Shown: one piece after another, positions 12,126 to 22,180 of the stretch
Layout: each line of letters begins with the position of its first letter
Position numbering within the stretch: the stretch's first letter is position 1
Assembly (NCBI GenBank): GCA_027422505.1
Contig: JAPQWV010000018.1
Span: forward strand, 19,424,001-19,488,000
DNA: 64,000 bases
Direction: 5' to 3'
Origin: Craterostigma plantagineum
Lineage: Eukaryota; Streptophyta; Magnoliopsida; Lamiales; Linderniaceae
The notes under the pieces: generated by a model
Told to the model about the DNA's origin: nothing
The model's database searches: none
Seen by the model: only the letters and a program-made list of their open reading frames with translations
Made by a program: the position numbers and the translations under genes

Positions 12126-12228
12126 ACTAGCCCCTCGGGGTTATGGACGGAGGGAGACAAAGATAATGACTAAAGGTGTTACTAATTAAGGTGGAGTGAT
12201 TTTTGGAATCAAGCTCAAGGTGGAGATT

Positions 12229-12816
12229 TGTTAGGTGAGCTTGATATCTTGGACTATTCAACACTTGGGAACTTCACGTGGTTGGTAAAGAAAAAGCAAA
12301 TGAGACTTGCTTTTCATTTGTTGGGCGCCGTGGTCAAAGAAAAAGAATATCGGCTGGCATGGTATGAAATAAATTTCGTCTGCATATTGTTCATGTGGGT
12401 AGCTCATGTCCAAGACGGCAGTGTTTATTTTCTCTGATTCATACGATGGATAAATGCAAGACTTGGCCTATAAATAGGCTTCATTCAATGAAGAGAAAAA
12501 TCGCCTCAGAGCCACAAGCCACAGATACCACCACAATATTCAGCAAGGGTTTATTCCTCGGCCACCACTTCTCCGATATTTTTTCGTAGCTTTGATTCTC
12601 GGTAGTTGTTATACTACTTTTGTATCACGTCAGCGTACGTGTCTGTAATCACTCCACATAATAAAGAAGTTCTACCCTCCAGCCCGTGGATGTAGGTCAT
12701 TCTGACCGAACCACGTTAATCTCGTGTCACTGTCCAAATTTATTTTTCGTCTATTCTATTTATTATCGTCATTTTTCGGGCAAAATAATTATCAGAGATT
12801 TCCGCATATCCTAACA
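12229..12816 (+). repeat. 3' LTR of Copia element
   Basis: 588 bp, TGTTAGGTGAGC to CATATCCTAACA, preceded by the purine-rich tract AAGGTGGAGA at about 12217-12226. TATAAATAG at 12469-12477 is a good TATA box. Differs from the 5' LTR by a 2-bp deletion and about 30 substitutions. Confidence 0.92.
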
Positions 12817-13140
12817 CTCTCCTTGAAGATCTATCCCAAATTTAGTATATTTGAGTTCGAAGCTTCACCAAAAGATCTCAACCGCATTGAATAGGTTGAG
12901 CCTTTCGCACAAACCACAGGTTTTTTCGCTCGCAGCTCATCGCACCCCTCGCTCGCAGCCAGCGCGCGCCTCGCGCGTTCTTCCTCGTGCGCGGTCATGC
13001 ACGCGACCCACATTCGTCGTGGTCTCGTCCATGTGACTTGGGTGTGCCGCCTTGACGTCGCCGCCAGACACCGCCGACTACCGCCGTCATTGTCTGCCGT
13101 GAAACTCAGCTTTTCGCCGGACCTTGTCTAACCTCCCCAA
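12817..13140. other. GC-rich spacer
   Basis: Unlike its AT-rich surroundings, 12910-13130 is rich in CGC words (CGCGCGCCTCGCGCG). No gene or named repeat recognised. Confidence 0.35.
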
Positions 13141-13275
13141 CTTGAGATCCAAAAACTTATAATCGAAAAACTTATGATCGAAGAACTTGATATAGAAAAA
13201 CTTATGATCGAAAAACTTGAGACCGCAAAACTTATGATCGAAAACCCTGAGATCAAAAAGCCTATGATCGAAAAA
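13141..13275 (+). repeat. 15-nt tandem repeat, nine units
   Basis: Nine consecutive variants of CTTATGATCGAAAAA in strict 15-nt register, with a 30-nt higher period from 13171 (alternating forms). One frame is open across the array and reads variants of the pentapeptide LMIEK, continuing to a TAA near 13308; the stop upstream is at 13129. No promoter or splice context supports a gene. Confidence 0.85.
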
Positions 13276-13759
13276 CTTATTCGTTGTATGTCACTTGGTC
13301 TGTCATAAGTGAAATCTGCGGTCGGTGTGAGTTGTGCCGTGTCAGGATCACCGAATAGTTAAAACAAATTCATCAATTATTTTTTTTCAAATAAATTCTT
13401 TCTGAATGAAAAATTACTCTTAAAAACTTTAATTTTATCAAAAAATTACTCATAAATAGTTAATGTATATATAACAAATATATATTATTTAGGGATTGTT
13501 TCCAATGTCAAGTTGGTCAATTTGTTGGATGTAATAATCCTTGAGCAAATTTACATAAAAACAAGTTGCCTTATGTTTGTGTCTTCGTTAAGGTCAAGGC
13601 TGTAATGTAACAATAGAAAATTCGTCGCTAATTATTGGAGAACACCACAGTTTTGTGGCTATGATATTATATGATGTATTATGTCGGTATATTGCCTGAA
13701 TCAAACTTAAAAATAATTGAATCTTGTATAAATTCGCGAAATTATATTTATTTACTCGC
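13276..13759. other. AT-rich spacer
   Basis: No gene recognised between the two repeat arrays. Confidence 0.4.
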
Positions 13760-14490
13760 AGGGTCCCCGCACATGAGCGCAGAGGACCAGTGCTCATGAG
13801 CTGTGGACATGTACTAGATGTTGCGCGGAAGCTATGCGTTGGATACACGAGACAGTCTCTAAGTTTTATAGCAAGCATGGATCCCTGCTATGCTACACGG
13901 TCCCTTGCTATTATGTGCGGGTCCAGTGCGCGGAAGTTGAGATCGAAAAATTATGATAAAAAATTATATTCGAAAATAGAGTTTCGCTAAGTTTTTTGGC
14001 ACGCACGGGTCCTCTGCTATGCTGCACGAGTCCCTGCTATTATGTGCGGGTCCCGTGAGCTTGCACGGGTCCCCAGTGGTTGCAAGCGGGTTGCATTAGC
14101 AAGCACAGATCCCGAGATATGCGGCGCAGGTCCTCTGCTGATATGTGCGGGTCTCGTGTTTTCACGAACAGGTCCCCTACATACCAAGCGGGTCTCCTGC
14201 TATTATGTGTGTGTCCCACGAGCTTCCACGCACAGGTCCCCAGCAGAGCAAACGGGTCTCTGTGCTAGCAAGCACGAGTCCCATGCTACGATGCGCGTGT
14301 CTCGTGCTGTTATAGGCGGGTTCCGTGCTGCTTTGTGTGGGGTCCCTCTTGTTATGTGCGTGTCTCGTGGGCTTGCACGCACAGGTCGCCAACGTTAGCA
14401 AGCTGGTGTCTGCGCTATCAAGTACGGGACCCATGCTATGCTGCGCGGATCCCCTGCTATTACGTACGGGTCCCTTGAGAGCTGCTAGCA
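13760..14490. repeat. Degenerate GGGTCCC minisatellite with longer periods
   Basis: About 730 bp in which variants of GGGTCCC recur roughly every 20 bases, separated by words such as TGCTATTATGTGC, GTGAGCTTGCAC and TGCTATGCTGC. Longer repeats are superimposed: the TATGTGCG word recurs at 13912, 14041, 14204 and 14353 (spacings 129, 163, 149). The open frames across it are low-complexity and not believed to be genes. Confidence 0.85.
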
Positions 14491-15430
14491 TAGTTGATGA
14501 GCTTCAAAGTCGTAAGATTATGGATGGCAGAAAGGACTTGATCGATTTGTTGATATTTCGACTATGAAATTGGTGCTTTTTTTAAGATATTTATTTACTT
14601 TATGTTGCTTTTTCATATTCGGGGTGAACCTCTTTGATAAAAGTAATTTTTAGTAACGTGTTGTTGATTGTTATTAAGGAAGGGTAAAATAATCTTTTAC
14701 GCAGTTAATAAGGGTACATATGGTCGTTTAACATTAGGAGCCTATTTTGTAACGTGGACCAAGTCAAATGCCACTTTCTTAAATGACCCAACATATGTAC
14801 TGAGAGTATTGAATGAATTTGTATTTCTCTAATTTTTCTATCTAATATTTTATGTGTATCTATTCTATTATATTTAGGGTGAGGGGTCGGGATAAACTGT
14901 TATTTAGTCTGTAAAATATATTATGTTCTTACAACTTACCCTCAATAGTTTAGTTTGTTACAATTTTATCCATAATTTTAAATTTTAATTTTTTAAATAA
15001 CCTATATAAAAACTTAACATATTTGCATAGAATGTGCTAAATGTACTAGTAATATTTAATCGATATAGCATTGTACATGATAAATAGTTTTGTCATTTTA
15101 TATGTAAAAAGGAGAGTTTAGTTCGGAAGGATCAAACAACAGGGCCTAACAAAAAGAATCCAAGCCCAATTAAACCCAAATCTAAATTTTATATATGATA
15201 AGACCCTTCAATATCTGGGGATTTTTGTTAAATATGATTACTTTTCTGTGAAATTAAAAAAAAAAAGATTCTAGGTTTTTTAATTTGAAAAAAGGGATTG
15301 GTTATTGAAAAAAAACGAAGGTTTGATTAGCTTTTTGATCCGCTCGACTGAAATTTCATGTCGAAATGAGATGTTAATCGACGAGTTCGTGATTATTAAA
15401 CATATTAATCCTAAATCTGTGTGAATTTTT
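14491..15430. other. Intergenic, no gene recognised
   Basis: AT-rich sequence. Nothing beyond short homopolymer tracts was recognised. Confidence 0.4.
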
Positions 15431-15650
15431 TATGTTTTGAGCCTGAAATCGATGTTTTCGAACAGAAATCGGTTTAGCCGAATTTTTACTCGAATTATTC
15501 GAACTCGAATTGAGTAATTCGGATGACATTCGGATAGAAAAATAACATTTATTCGAATAAAAAAATTCGAAGTCGTATTCGAATTGATTAATTCGAATAA
15601 ATTCGAATTTAAAAATATTAATTCGAATTAATTCAAAATTGTGTTTATTC
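15431..15650. repeat. TTCGAAT-rich element fragment
   Basis: Many copies of ATTCGAAT and GAATTCGAAT on both strands, a subterminal pattern of plant hAT-like elements. No termini or target duplication found. Similar fragments lie at 20336-20520 and 60525-60625. Confidence 0.5.
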
Positions 15651-16508
15651 AAATAACTGAGTTAGGAGTATTTTTGTAATATTCAGTTCAATCCCTCGTG
15701 CAATATCTCAAACGGGTAGTCGCCGCTGGAACGCTGCGCAACGTTTTGTAACATCTTTGCCGGTAAGCCGATATAATGTCCGCATCTATCCTATATAGCC
15801 GAGGTCTCTCCGCGACGCGGATATATGTTGTGAAAGAGATGTCGTGATCATTTAATGTTTGACGTTTATCGATTTGTAATTAGGGGCACTCCAAAATTTT
15901 GGTTTGTTTTCTGTGGGTCTCGATGTCTGTTTATGGACATACATCAAGAACAATTGATAATTTATTTGCAGGGCGATTGATCGATCGATCGATCGATGAC
16001 TGATACATATCATGCCGCGGAGACTAGGACATCAACGTATGTACCTCTGTACCTTTTGTGTGAGGTACGTTTCTTCTTTCTTACTTGGATATTTAGATCA
16101 ACATCGAAGATATTATTGTTTGTTTGTGTGTTAGCAGTTATGCGATGACTATTTCAACCCCGTGCTTATGGAGCTGGTGGAGCAAGAACCATCTATAGAA
16201 AAAGAGCGTTGGACGAAGTAGGAAAGCGGGCGAACCTATGCTTGGAACGCTACAATGAGAAAAATGTTTGTTGGGACATTTTGTTTCTTTGTATATATCT
16301 ATATAAATAATGTAATTTTTGTTTTTAAATATTGTCTTTTTGGTTGTTTACTCACAGACGAATTATATTCTGGTGGAGGTAGTCAAGCTCAATGCCTGGG
16401 ATCATGACGACTACATGATATTCACGGCGCGCTTGGATTCTGCTAGAAGTGAAGGACTTGTTTATTTTCGAGGTGCTTTTTATTGGCTTGGTGAGGTTTT
16501 GTTCTGTC

Positions 16509-17443
16509 TAGGCCAGTAAATGAGCGCCGAGCTCGGCTCATTTTCTGAGCTCGAGCTCGAGCCCTTACAGCTGGGCTCGAGCTCGAGTTCATTTACAGCT
16601 AGATGAGCTCGAACTCGAGTTCGAGCTCACGAAGCTCATCGAGCTCGAGCTCGAGCTTCTAATAAAAAAATTAATAAATTAATAAAAATAATATAAATTA
16701 ATATAAAAATCTAAAAAATTTTAAAGAAATTATTAAAATTCGAGCTTTTAATTTAGAAAAAATGATATACATTAATATAAAAATATAAAAAATAAAAAAA
16801 TAAAAAGAAAACTCTAGAGCCTGTTCGCGAGCTTTCGAGCCACTATATCCGGGCTGAAGCTCGAGCTCGACATAAACGAGCTCGATGTTGTAAAAAGGAC
16901 AGTAAAAATAAAGGGGACACCGAAAATTTACGTGGAAAACCCCAACACTCGGGGTGAAAAAACCACGTGCAAGGTAAAGATATTTTACTGTGGTAATTTA
17001 GGAGTTACAACTCTCTACGTAAGGTGAAAACTAGCTCTATCTCTCTTACAATAGAAGACTCACAAACTCTCTAAATATTTTCCTCACAAACACTTATATA
17101 TACTGAATACAGGAAGAAGTTATTGTTCTCGATGATTTACAATGACTTAGAGCTAGTCTATTTATCGCTGAAGGTTTTAAGCTCAGACGAATCAGAATCA
17201 GCCGCGTAGCTGTATACGTTGGCGAACCAGAATGAGCCGCGTAGCTGTATACGTGGACGAACCAGAATCCGTCGTGCAGCTATATTACGTGGACGAATCA
17301 GAACCAGCCACTTAGCTATGCTAGCTAAGTGGCCAAATAGAAAATTTACAACAGTCGAGCTCAACTTAAATGAGCTCGAGCTCATTTATATCAAGCTCGA
17401 GCCGAGCTTTTGCCGAGCCGGCTCGGCTCATCTTTCACCGCTA
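16509..17443. mobile_element. hAT-like element, GAGCTCGAGCTCG family
   Basis: Ends TAGGCCAGTAAATGAGC and, inward from the right, TAGCGGTGAAAGATGAGC, with 8-bp target duplications GTTCTGTC (16501-16508) and GTTATGTC (17444-17451) differing at one base. Subterminal regions are dense in GAGCTCGAGCTC. The interior carries foreign pieces: a segment at about 16886-17160 with the ACGTGGAAAACCCC word of a Copia LTR, and a 36-nt tandem repeat. Inserted in an intron of the cystatin-like gene. Confidence 0.85.
17186..17325. repeat. Tandem repeat of about 36 nt, four units
   Basis: Units start at 17186, 17222, 17256 and 17292, each opening with GACGAAYCAGAA and containing a GCCGCGTAGCTGTATACGTG-like block. 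It lies within the interior of the hAT element. Confidence 0.8.
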
Positions 17444-17834
17444 GTTATGTCAGATCAAGGTTGATTTTTTTTTTTTCTAAAACCTACAGCAGTTATTCAT
17501 AGATTGATTACGGTGGTTGATTTTGTATCTTTTATTTATTTATTTAAGGAGGACGGTGATGTAGGAGTTGAAATGCCCGATGAGGATTACGACCCATATG
17601 CACCTGAAAATCTGTGGCGTTTTCCCACATGGTATAGACAGTAGTTAACCCAAGCCAAGAATAATAATTTCTTATTAACGCCGTGACGTGTTGTCTAATA
17701 GCTGAAAAGAGTAATCAATTGGTAATAGTTTTGATTGTTTTCTGTTCATGGGTTTGAACAGCACAAGTTCTGACGAGGATGATCCATCAATTGGTGGGTC
17801 TGGTCTTGAAGAGGAGGGCAACCGTGGCTCTTAA

Positions 17835-18376
17835 TGCTGCAGTTCTGGTCTCTCTAGTCTAGTTGTGGTGACGTGTTTTTATCTCTCACGCTCTCTGCTA
17901 TTCTGGTCTTTCTAGTATATAGTTGTCGTGATGTCTTGAAGAGGATGGGATGTCAGTACAGCTGCAGTCTAATTTCTTGAAAGATAAGATGTTTTTCCAA
18001 CCTGGTTGGCTAGTTGTCTTCTTTTGATTGTAGTTTTTTGAAGACCCCTCGAATCCTAGGTTGAGTTTTCTAGCTTGTGTGTTAAACAGTCCAAGATATT
18101 GGATCTTGAACTCAGTAAGAATAAAATATCTGGTTCGAGATTTCAAGTATACTCCACGGAGTTCCGTTTTATTAATACATGAATTTGAGGACCATTAGAG
18201 TTTGCTTTTTATTAATACATGAATTGGAGGACCAATAGAGTTTTGCTTTTGCAATACGCAGAATTGGAGTTACAATAACCATGTCTTCTTCAGAACGCGT
18301 TTCGCTGATCCTCACTCTAACTAAATCCGCAAGCTTACAAAGATGATAGCTTGAAACCTGATATGTGAAGCTTCAA
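17835..18376. other. 3' flank of cystatin-like gene
   Basis: Contains a short direct repeat (TTTATTAATACATGAATT at about 18168 and 18207). No gene recognised. Confidence 0.4.
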
Positions 18377-18655
18377 CTAGCTCAAACACAGTTTTGCATT
18401 GGATTCTTTGTACCAAGTGTCTTGCTGCTTGTACCGCCTGGCGCCTTTACCGCCAATGCTCAACGTGGCAAATCGAACGCTCTTGATTGAGCTCCTTGCT
18501 TTGATGCCTTTGACCAATTGCTTCAATGGTGAGCTAAGCCATTTCTTAGACAATAACACTAGCGTTGGGAATGAAGAAGTTTCGATCTCAGCCATCTCTA
18601 GGTACTTGGGATGACCCAATTCATTCTGAGACTTGAAACAGTTTTCAGCAGAGGG
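18377..18655 (-). CDS. Possible last exon of an unrecognised gene
   Basis: A minus-strand open frame with stop at 18377-18379. On its 5' side the sequence CCACAG followed by the frame beginning LNKPSAENCF looks like a splice acceptor, so it could be a terminal exon of about 92 codons. It is basic in its second half (KKWLSSPLKQLVKGIKARSS, RFATLSIGGKGARRYKQQ) and shows no known domain. No upstream exon could be found before the hAT element at 18969, so the gene may be cut off or the frame may be fortuitous. Confidence 0.35.
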   Translation of the reverse strand, partial: PSAENCFKSQNELGHPKYLEMAEIETSSFPTLVLLSKKWLSSPLKQLVKGIKARSSIKSVRFATLSIGGKGARRYKQQDTWYKESNAKLCLS

Positions 18656-18968
18656 TTTGTTCAACTGTGGAAATGAACATTAATTATGTTATCATGTCAC
18701 CTGAACTGTTGGGTATTATTAAGGGGATTATTGTCTTTTAAATGAAATTAGGGTATATATATATGTATTTCTCAGCAACGATTAATTTAAATCTGATTTA
18801 GGAGGCGATACACCTAGTTGTTCCTCATTTAGAGGGTTGGGTCCTCATTACAAGCACAATAATAGGGTAAACGGTTTTCGCTTACGAAATACAAACTCAA
18901 CGATGGTCACGTCTGAGTCAATGTTGACTAAGGTGTTATCTCCATATTATCAACGATGATATTGTAGG
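18656..18968. other. Spacer before nested hAT elements
   Basis: AT-rich; no feature recognised. Confidence 0.4.
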
Positions 18969-19022
18969 TAGAGCTGTCAAAACGGACCGGCCCTTGCCCG
19001 TCACTGGTGGGCGGACGCGGGC

Positions 19023-19606
19023 CAGGGTTTTCATGACCGGACCGGACCGGACCGGCCGGTTCCGACCGGAAATCGGTGAACCAGTCGGAAGTCCGGTTCG
19101 GTTCCGGTCCGGTCTAAGTTGTTCCGGTCCGGTCTAAGTTTAATTAAAAAATAAGAAAAATACGAAAATATGTACAGATATGTCTAAACCAGTAAATCCA
19201 ACGAAAATTGTAATTGGTCTAGTGGTAGAAAGTCTTTATGTAGAAATTGTTGGTGGGCTTGAACTGGGTTCGATTTTTAATTCCTACCTATAACCCATTT
19301 TACATCTCTATTTTTAATTAAATTATTACCCCAATATTTCTTTTTTATTCATTTTGACTCCTGAAATTTATAAATTTACTTTTTGAGATTTATTATACTA
19401 TTAATTTTAACTACCAACAGTTTATAAAATTCTAATGAAAAAGTTCATGAAAGCATGTATATTTTCGATATTATTTGATTCATTCATTCATAAAATATAT
19501 ATTTATTAACTCTAGTGGTAACGGTTTTGTACCGGTTTGATTCCAATTTTATAGCGGTTAAAAACTAAACCTTAAACCACTAAAAAAATCCGGTTTCAGA
19601 ACCTTG
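19023..19606 (+). mobile_element. Nested hAT-like element, family B
   Basis: Lies inside the family A element. Ends CAGGGTTTTCATGACCGG and, inward from the right, CAAGGTTCTGAAACCGG; target duplications ACGCGGGC (19015-19022) and GCGCGGGC (19607-19614) differ at one base. Left part contains GGACCGGACCGG runs and a 21-nt direct repeat (TTCCGGTCCGGTCTAAGTT twice near 19103-19142). No coding capacity. Confidence 0.82.
19211..19290 (+). repeat. tRNA-like segment, possible SINE head
   Basis: TGGTCTAGTGG fits an RNA polymerase III box A and GGTTCGATTTT, about 50 bp downstream, fits box B with two mismatches. It lies in the nested hAT element. A functional tRNA is unlikely because the anticodon arm and acceptor pairing are not evident. 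Confidence 0.3.
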
Positions 19607-19954
19607 GCGCGGGCAAGCCCGCCTATTTGTGGCCTTTGAAATGAAGGCTTGCCCCGTCTGCAGGCGGGTAGCGGGCCTAGCGGGCTTAGCCCGTCCTTTT
19701 CTAAACTAAAAAAAAAAGAAAAAATGATAAAAGTAGGGAAAAATAGAAAATGAAGAATTTAAGTAAAAAAATGTATCTAATTTAATCAACTTATTTAATA
19801 TTAATTTATTTATTTTATTAAGATACAAATCATAACTCAAAAACATAAAAATCAATATAATTTATTTATATATCTATTATTTAATTTAATTATATTTTAT
19901 TTTTTGGTGGGCCTGCCCGTAGCCCCGCCAAAGTTTGACGGTTCTAATTGTAGG

Positions 19955-20335
19955 ACTCGTTTGAGAGCAATTCCAGACCAGACGCATTAGAAACAAAAAT
20001 GTTTATGGATCCTAAAGAAACCAACTTAGAGTTGTTAGATTCAATAGCATGTGGTCAAGTGTGAGATCTTTATATAGATTTTAGAGTTGGCCCAATAATT
20101 AAACGTACCTCTTCATAAGAAATCAATTTGTTCCTTAAGGAAAAATTGATTATACAGCTGTAGTAGGTTATTTAACAATACCAAGATCCACAACCGAGCA
20201 TGAAGTTGCCTGGAGTTGGCATTGCTACTGAATAATATGAGCTTCGCCTCAACAATAAAGTAAACAAGTATGAGCATCTATAAAGACTGAAGAACAACTT
20301 CATACCTGAAATGCAAGAAAAAATCACCAATACCT
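19955..20335. other. Spacer
   Basis: No gene recognised. Confidence 0.4.
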
Positions 20336-20520
20336 AGGGTTGCAAATGAATCGAATCGTTTTGTTCGATTCGGAATTTCGAATTTTGAATTTGAGATATA
20401 TATTAGAATATCAAATTCGCATAAGAAGACTCGAATAATTTTCAAATACGAATACAATATGATACTATTCGATTCGAATCATTTTCGAATATTTGATTCG
20501 AATAATGTAATATATATTTA
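20336..20520. mobile_element. One end of a TTCGAAT-rich hAT-like element
   Basis: Starts TAGGGTTGCAAATGAATCG and continues with ATTCGAATC words; no right end before the pararetroviral sequence. Confidence 0.45.
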
Positions 20521-20579
20521 AATAATATAACATATTATAAATACTTGTACTATTGTCACTTAATTTCTTATAAATTATT

Positions 20580-22150
20580 TCAAAATCAAATGGCATCTCG
20601 CAAACATTTGTTTAGAGACGTAATGCTTAAAATCTTTCTGAAACATGAATTTCGCAGCTTGACAATCAGCTTTTATCAACTTTTGATTCTATAAATCATC
20701 CTGGAATTTGAGTACGCACTTAACAATAGCAAGTACTTCCCTAGCTATAGTAGCGTAATTTTTCTGAGCATTATTCCATTCCCCGAATGGAATCTAAGTA
20801 AGTATTCTTTCTTACTTTCTGGAGAAACTTGTTTTAAGATTCCTCAACAACCTAAATCAGACGCATCGGTTTTGATAATTTTCTGCCAATTAGGGTTAGC
20901 AAGCATAAGATATGGCACATGCGTAACTTTATTCTTAATTTTCCTAATTGCTTCAGTGTGACTATCTGTCCAATGACAAGGAATCTTTTTCAACCTATCG
21001 TATAAAATAGGTGTATCAATCGCAAGATTTTTATAATAAGGGTAAATATAATTGAGACTCCCTAAAAATCTTTGAAGTTGAGTTTTATCAAGAATTTGAT
21101 CTGGAAATTTGATGCAAACTCAATACTTCTATTAATAGGATTAACAATACCCTTTTCGATGGTATGACCTAAAAATCTAACTTGTTTGAAATAAAACCAT
21201 TTTGGACTAGATATAACCAATCCATTTTGAATAATAATTTTCTTGAATGTCAGGGTTTCAATATCTTTAGAAAAGATTAAAATATCGTCAACATAAATAA
21301 TAATAAATTACTATAAGGAATAAAATATCGTTTATAATATTTTGAAATTCAGAAGGAGCGTTTTTTAGTCCAAAAGGCATTACGTTCCATTCAAATTGTC
21401 CAATTGGGACTGTAAAAGCAGTTTTGTACCTATCTTTTTCGGTGATTTGTATTTGCCAAAAACCTGATTTTAAATCAAAATTTAAAATATAATAGCATTA
21501 AACAATTGATCTAAAAGATATTTTTTATTCGGAATAGGATACATAATCCACTTCAAAACTTTATTTAAAGGTTTATAATTGATAAGTAACCTAGGTGCTC
21601 CCATTTCCGACATGGTTATTAACGTAAAATGCAGTACACGACCAAGGTGATTTCGAAGGTTTTATTAAACCTTTCTGCAAAAGAGAAGCTATTTCTTTTT
21701 TTGCATTATTCAAATTACTCGGAATTCATTTGACAAGGACAAGCTTTGGTGGGGATATTTTTCTCACTAAAATTTTCTTCATAGGGTAAAGAAACAATAT
21801 GCTTCTTTCTATCCCAAAAAGCATTTGGAAGATCGTTACATATTTGCAATGTAAATTAATTATATAATAACTTAATTTTTTCCTGTAACTTAGGATTTTG
21901 GAGCTTATCCTCAATCGTAAGTATATTAAGTTCCTGCTTAAGGTAATTTACCTGATTTTTTTTGCTTTAATCAGAATGAAATCCTTAATTTCATTAAGAA
22001 TCGTTGAAAAGGGTTCGGTAATAAATTCAAAGTAGACTTCTTTGTTTTCGAAGCTCCCTTTGAATCCATATCAATTTTTGTAATAGAAAATATTTTCCTA
22101 AGGAACGGGGTACCAAGAATTACTGGCTTCGACGAAAAAAAAGAATCAAA
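20580..22150 (-). mobile_element. Endogenous pararetrovirus fragment (Caulimoviridae-like pol)
   Basis: Minus-strand translation, in several frames with stops and indels, shows the order protease end (ILGTPFL-like, about 22090-22110), reverse transcriptase with a MPFGLKNAP-like block (about 21370-21400) and the YVDD box (21283-21295), then RNase H with a DAS active-site segment (about 20857-20880). The RT and RNase H patterns are those of plant pararetroviruses rather than Gypsy elements; no integrase or LTR was found. It is decayed and only part of a genome; movement protein and capsid regions were not recognised. Copies of this kind are common integrated fossils in flowering plants. Confidence 0.75.
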
Positions 22151-22180
22151 ATGACACTTCCTCTCTTGATATATACTCGT

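Larger units (their letters stand above)
8184..12816 (+). mobile_element. Structurally complete Copia retrotransposon, Tork/TNT1 type
   Basis: Both LTRs (8184-8774 and 12229-12816), primer binding site, polypurine tract and a perfect 5-bp target duplication CTCTC (8179-8183 and 12817-12821) are present. Domain order gag, protease, integrase, reverse transcriptase is that of Copia. The coding region is dead: stops at 9355 and 10081, frame changes near 10140 and 11150-11240, a deletion that removes the reverse transcriptase catalytic block, and loss of RNase H. About 30 differences by eye separate the two 590-bp LTRs (roughly 95 percent identity), so the insertion is old. Confidence 0.93.
15996..17834 (+). 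pseudogene. Cystatin-like plant gene, frame broken
   Basis: Five exon-like blocks: 15996-16064, 16138-16265, 16358-16495, 17549-17631, 17762-17834. From the second block to the stop at 17832-17834 the frame is continuous and reads LDEVGKRANLCLERYNEKN, then TNYILVEVVKLNAWDHDDY, FTARLDSARSEGLVYFRG and an acidic tail ending EEEGNRGS. The segment CLERYNEKN-TNYILVEVVK resembles the core of plant cystatin-like/UPF0725 proteins; this is inference from pattern only. The first block joined to the second gives the wrong frame and ends at a TAG (16219-16221), so there is either a small indel or an unrecognised first exon. A 935-bp hAT element sits in the third intron, 13 bp after the exon end. Confidence 0.5.
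18969..19946 (+). mobile_element. hAT-like element, family A, second copy
   Basis: Ends TAGAGCTGTCAAAACGG and, inward from the right, TAGAACCGTCAAACTTTGG; flanked by a perfect 8-bp target duplication ATTGTAGG (18961-18968 and 19947-19954). Shares subterminal GC-rich blocks with the copy at 318-802 but in opposite orientation. Its length is doubled by another element nested at 19023-19606. Confidence 0.9.

Noticed and set aside
13141..14490. CRISPR-like or bacterial repeat array
   Set aside because: Repeats are contiguous or degenerate with no uniform spacers, and the context is a plant nuclear genome.
13724..14567. Several overlapping open frames of 60-118 codons on both strands
   Set aside because: They follow the minisatellite composition, overlap in many frames and show no domain.
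17560..17640. Stop at 17641-17643 after WYRQ as the gene end
   Set aside because: A GT donor at 17632 joins in frame to an acidic last exon, which gives a more natural C-terminus.
20580..22150. Considered as a Gypsy retrotransposon
   Set aside because: No integrase or LTR was found and the RT/RNase H wording fits plant pararetroviruses better; a profile search would settle it.
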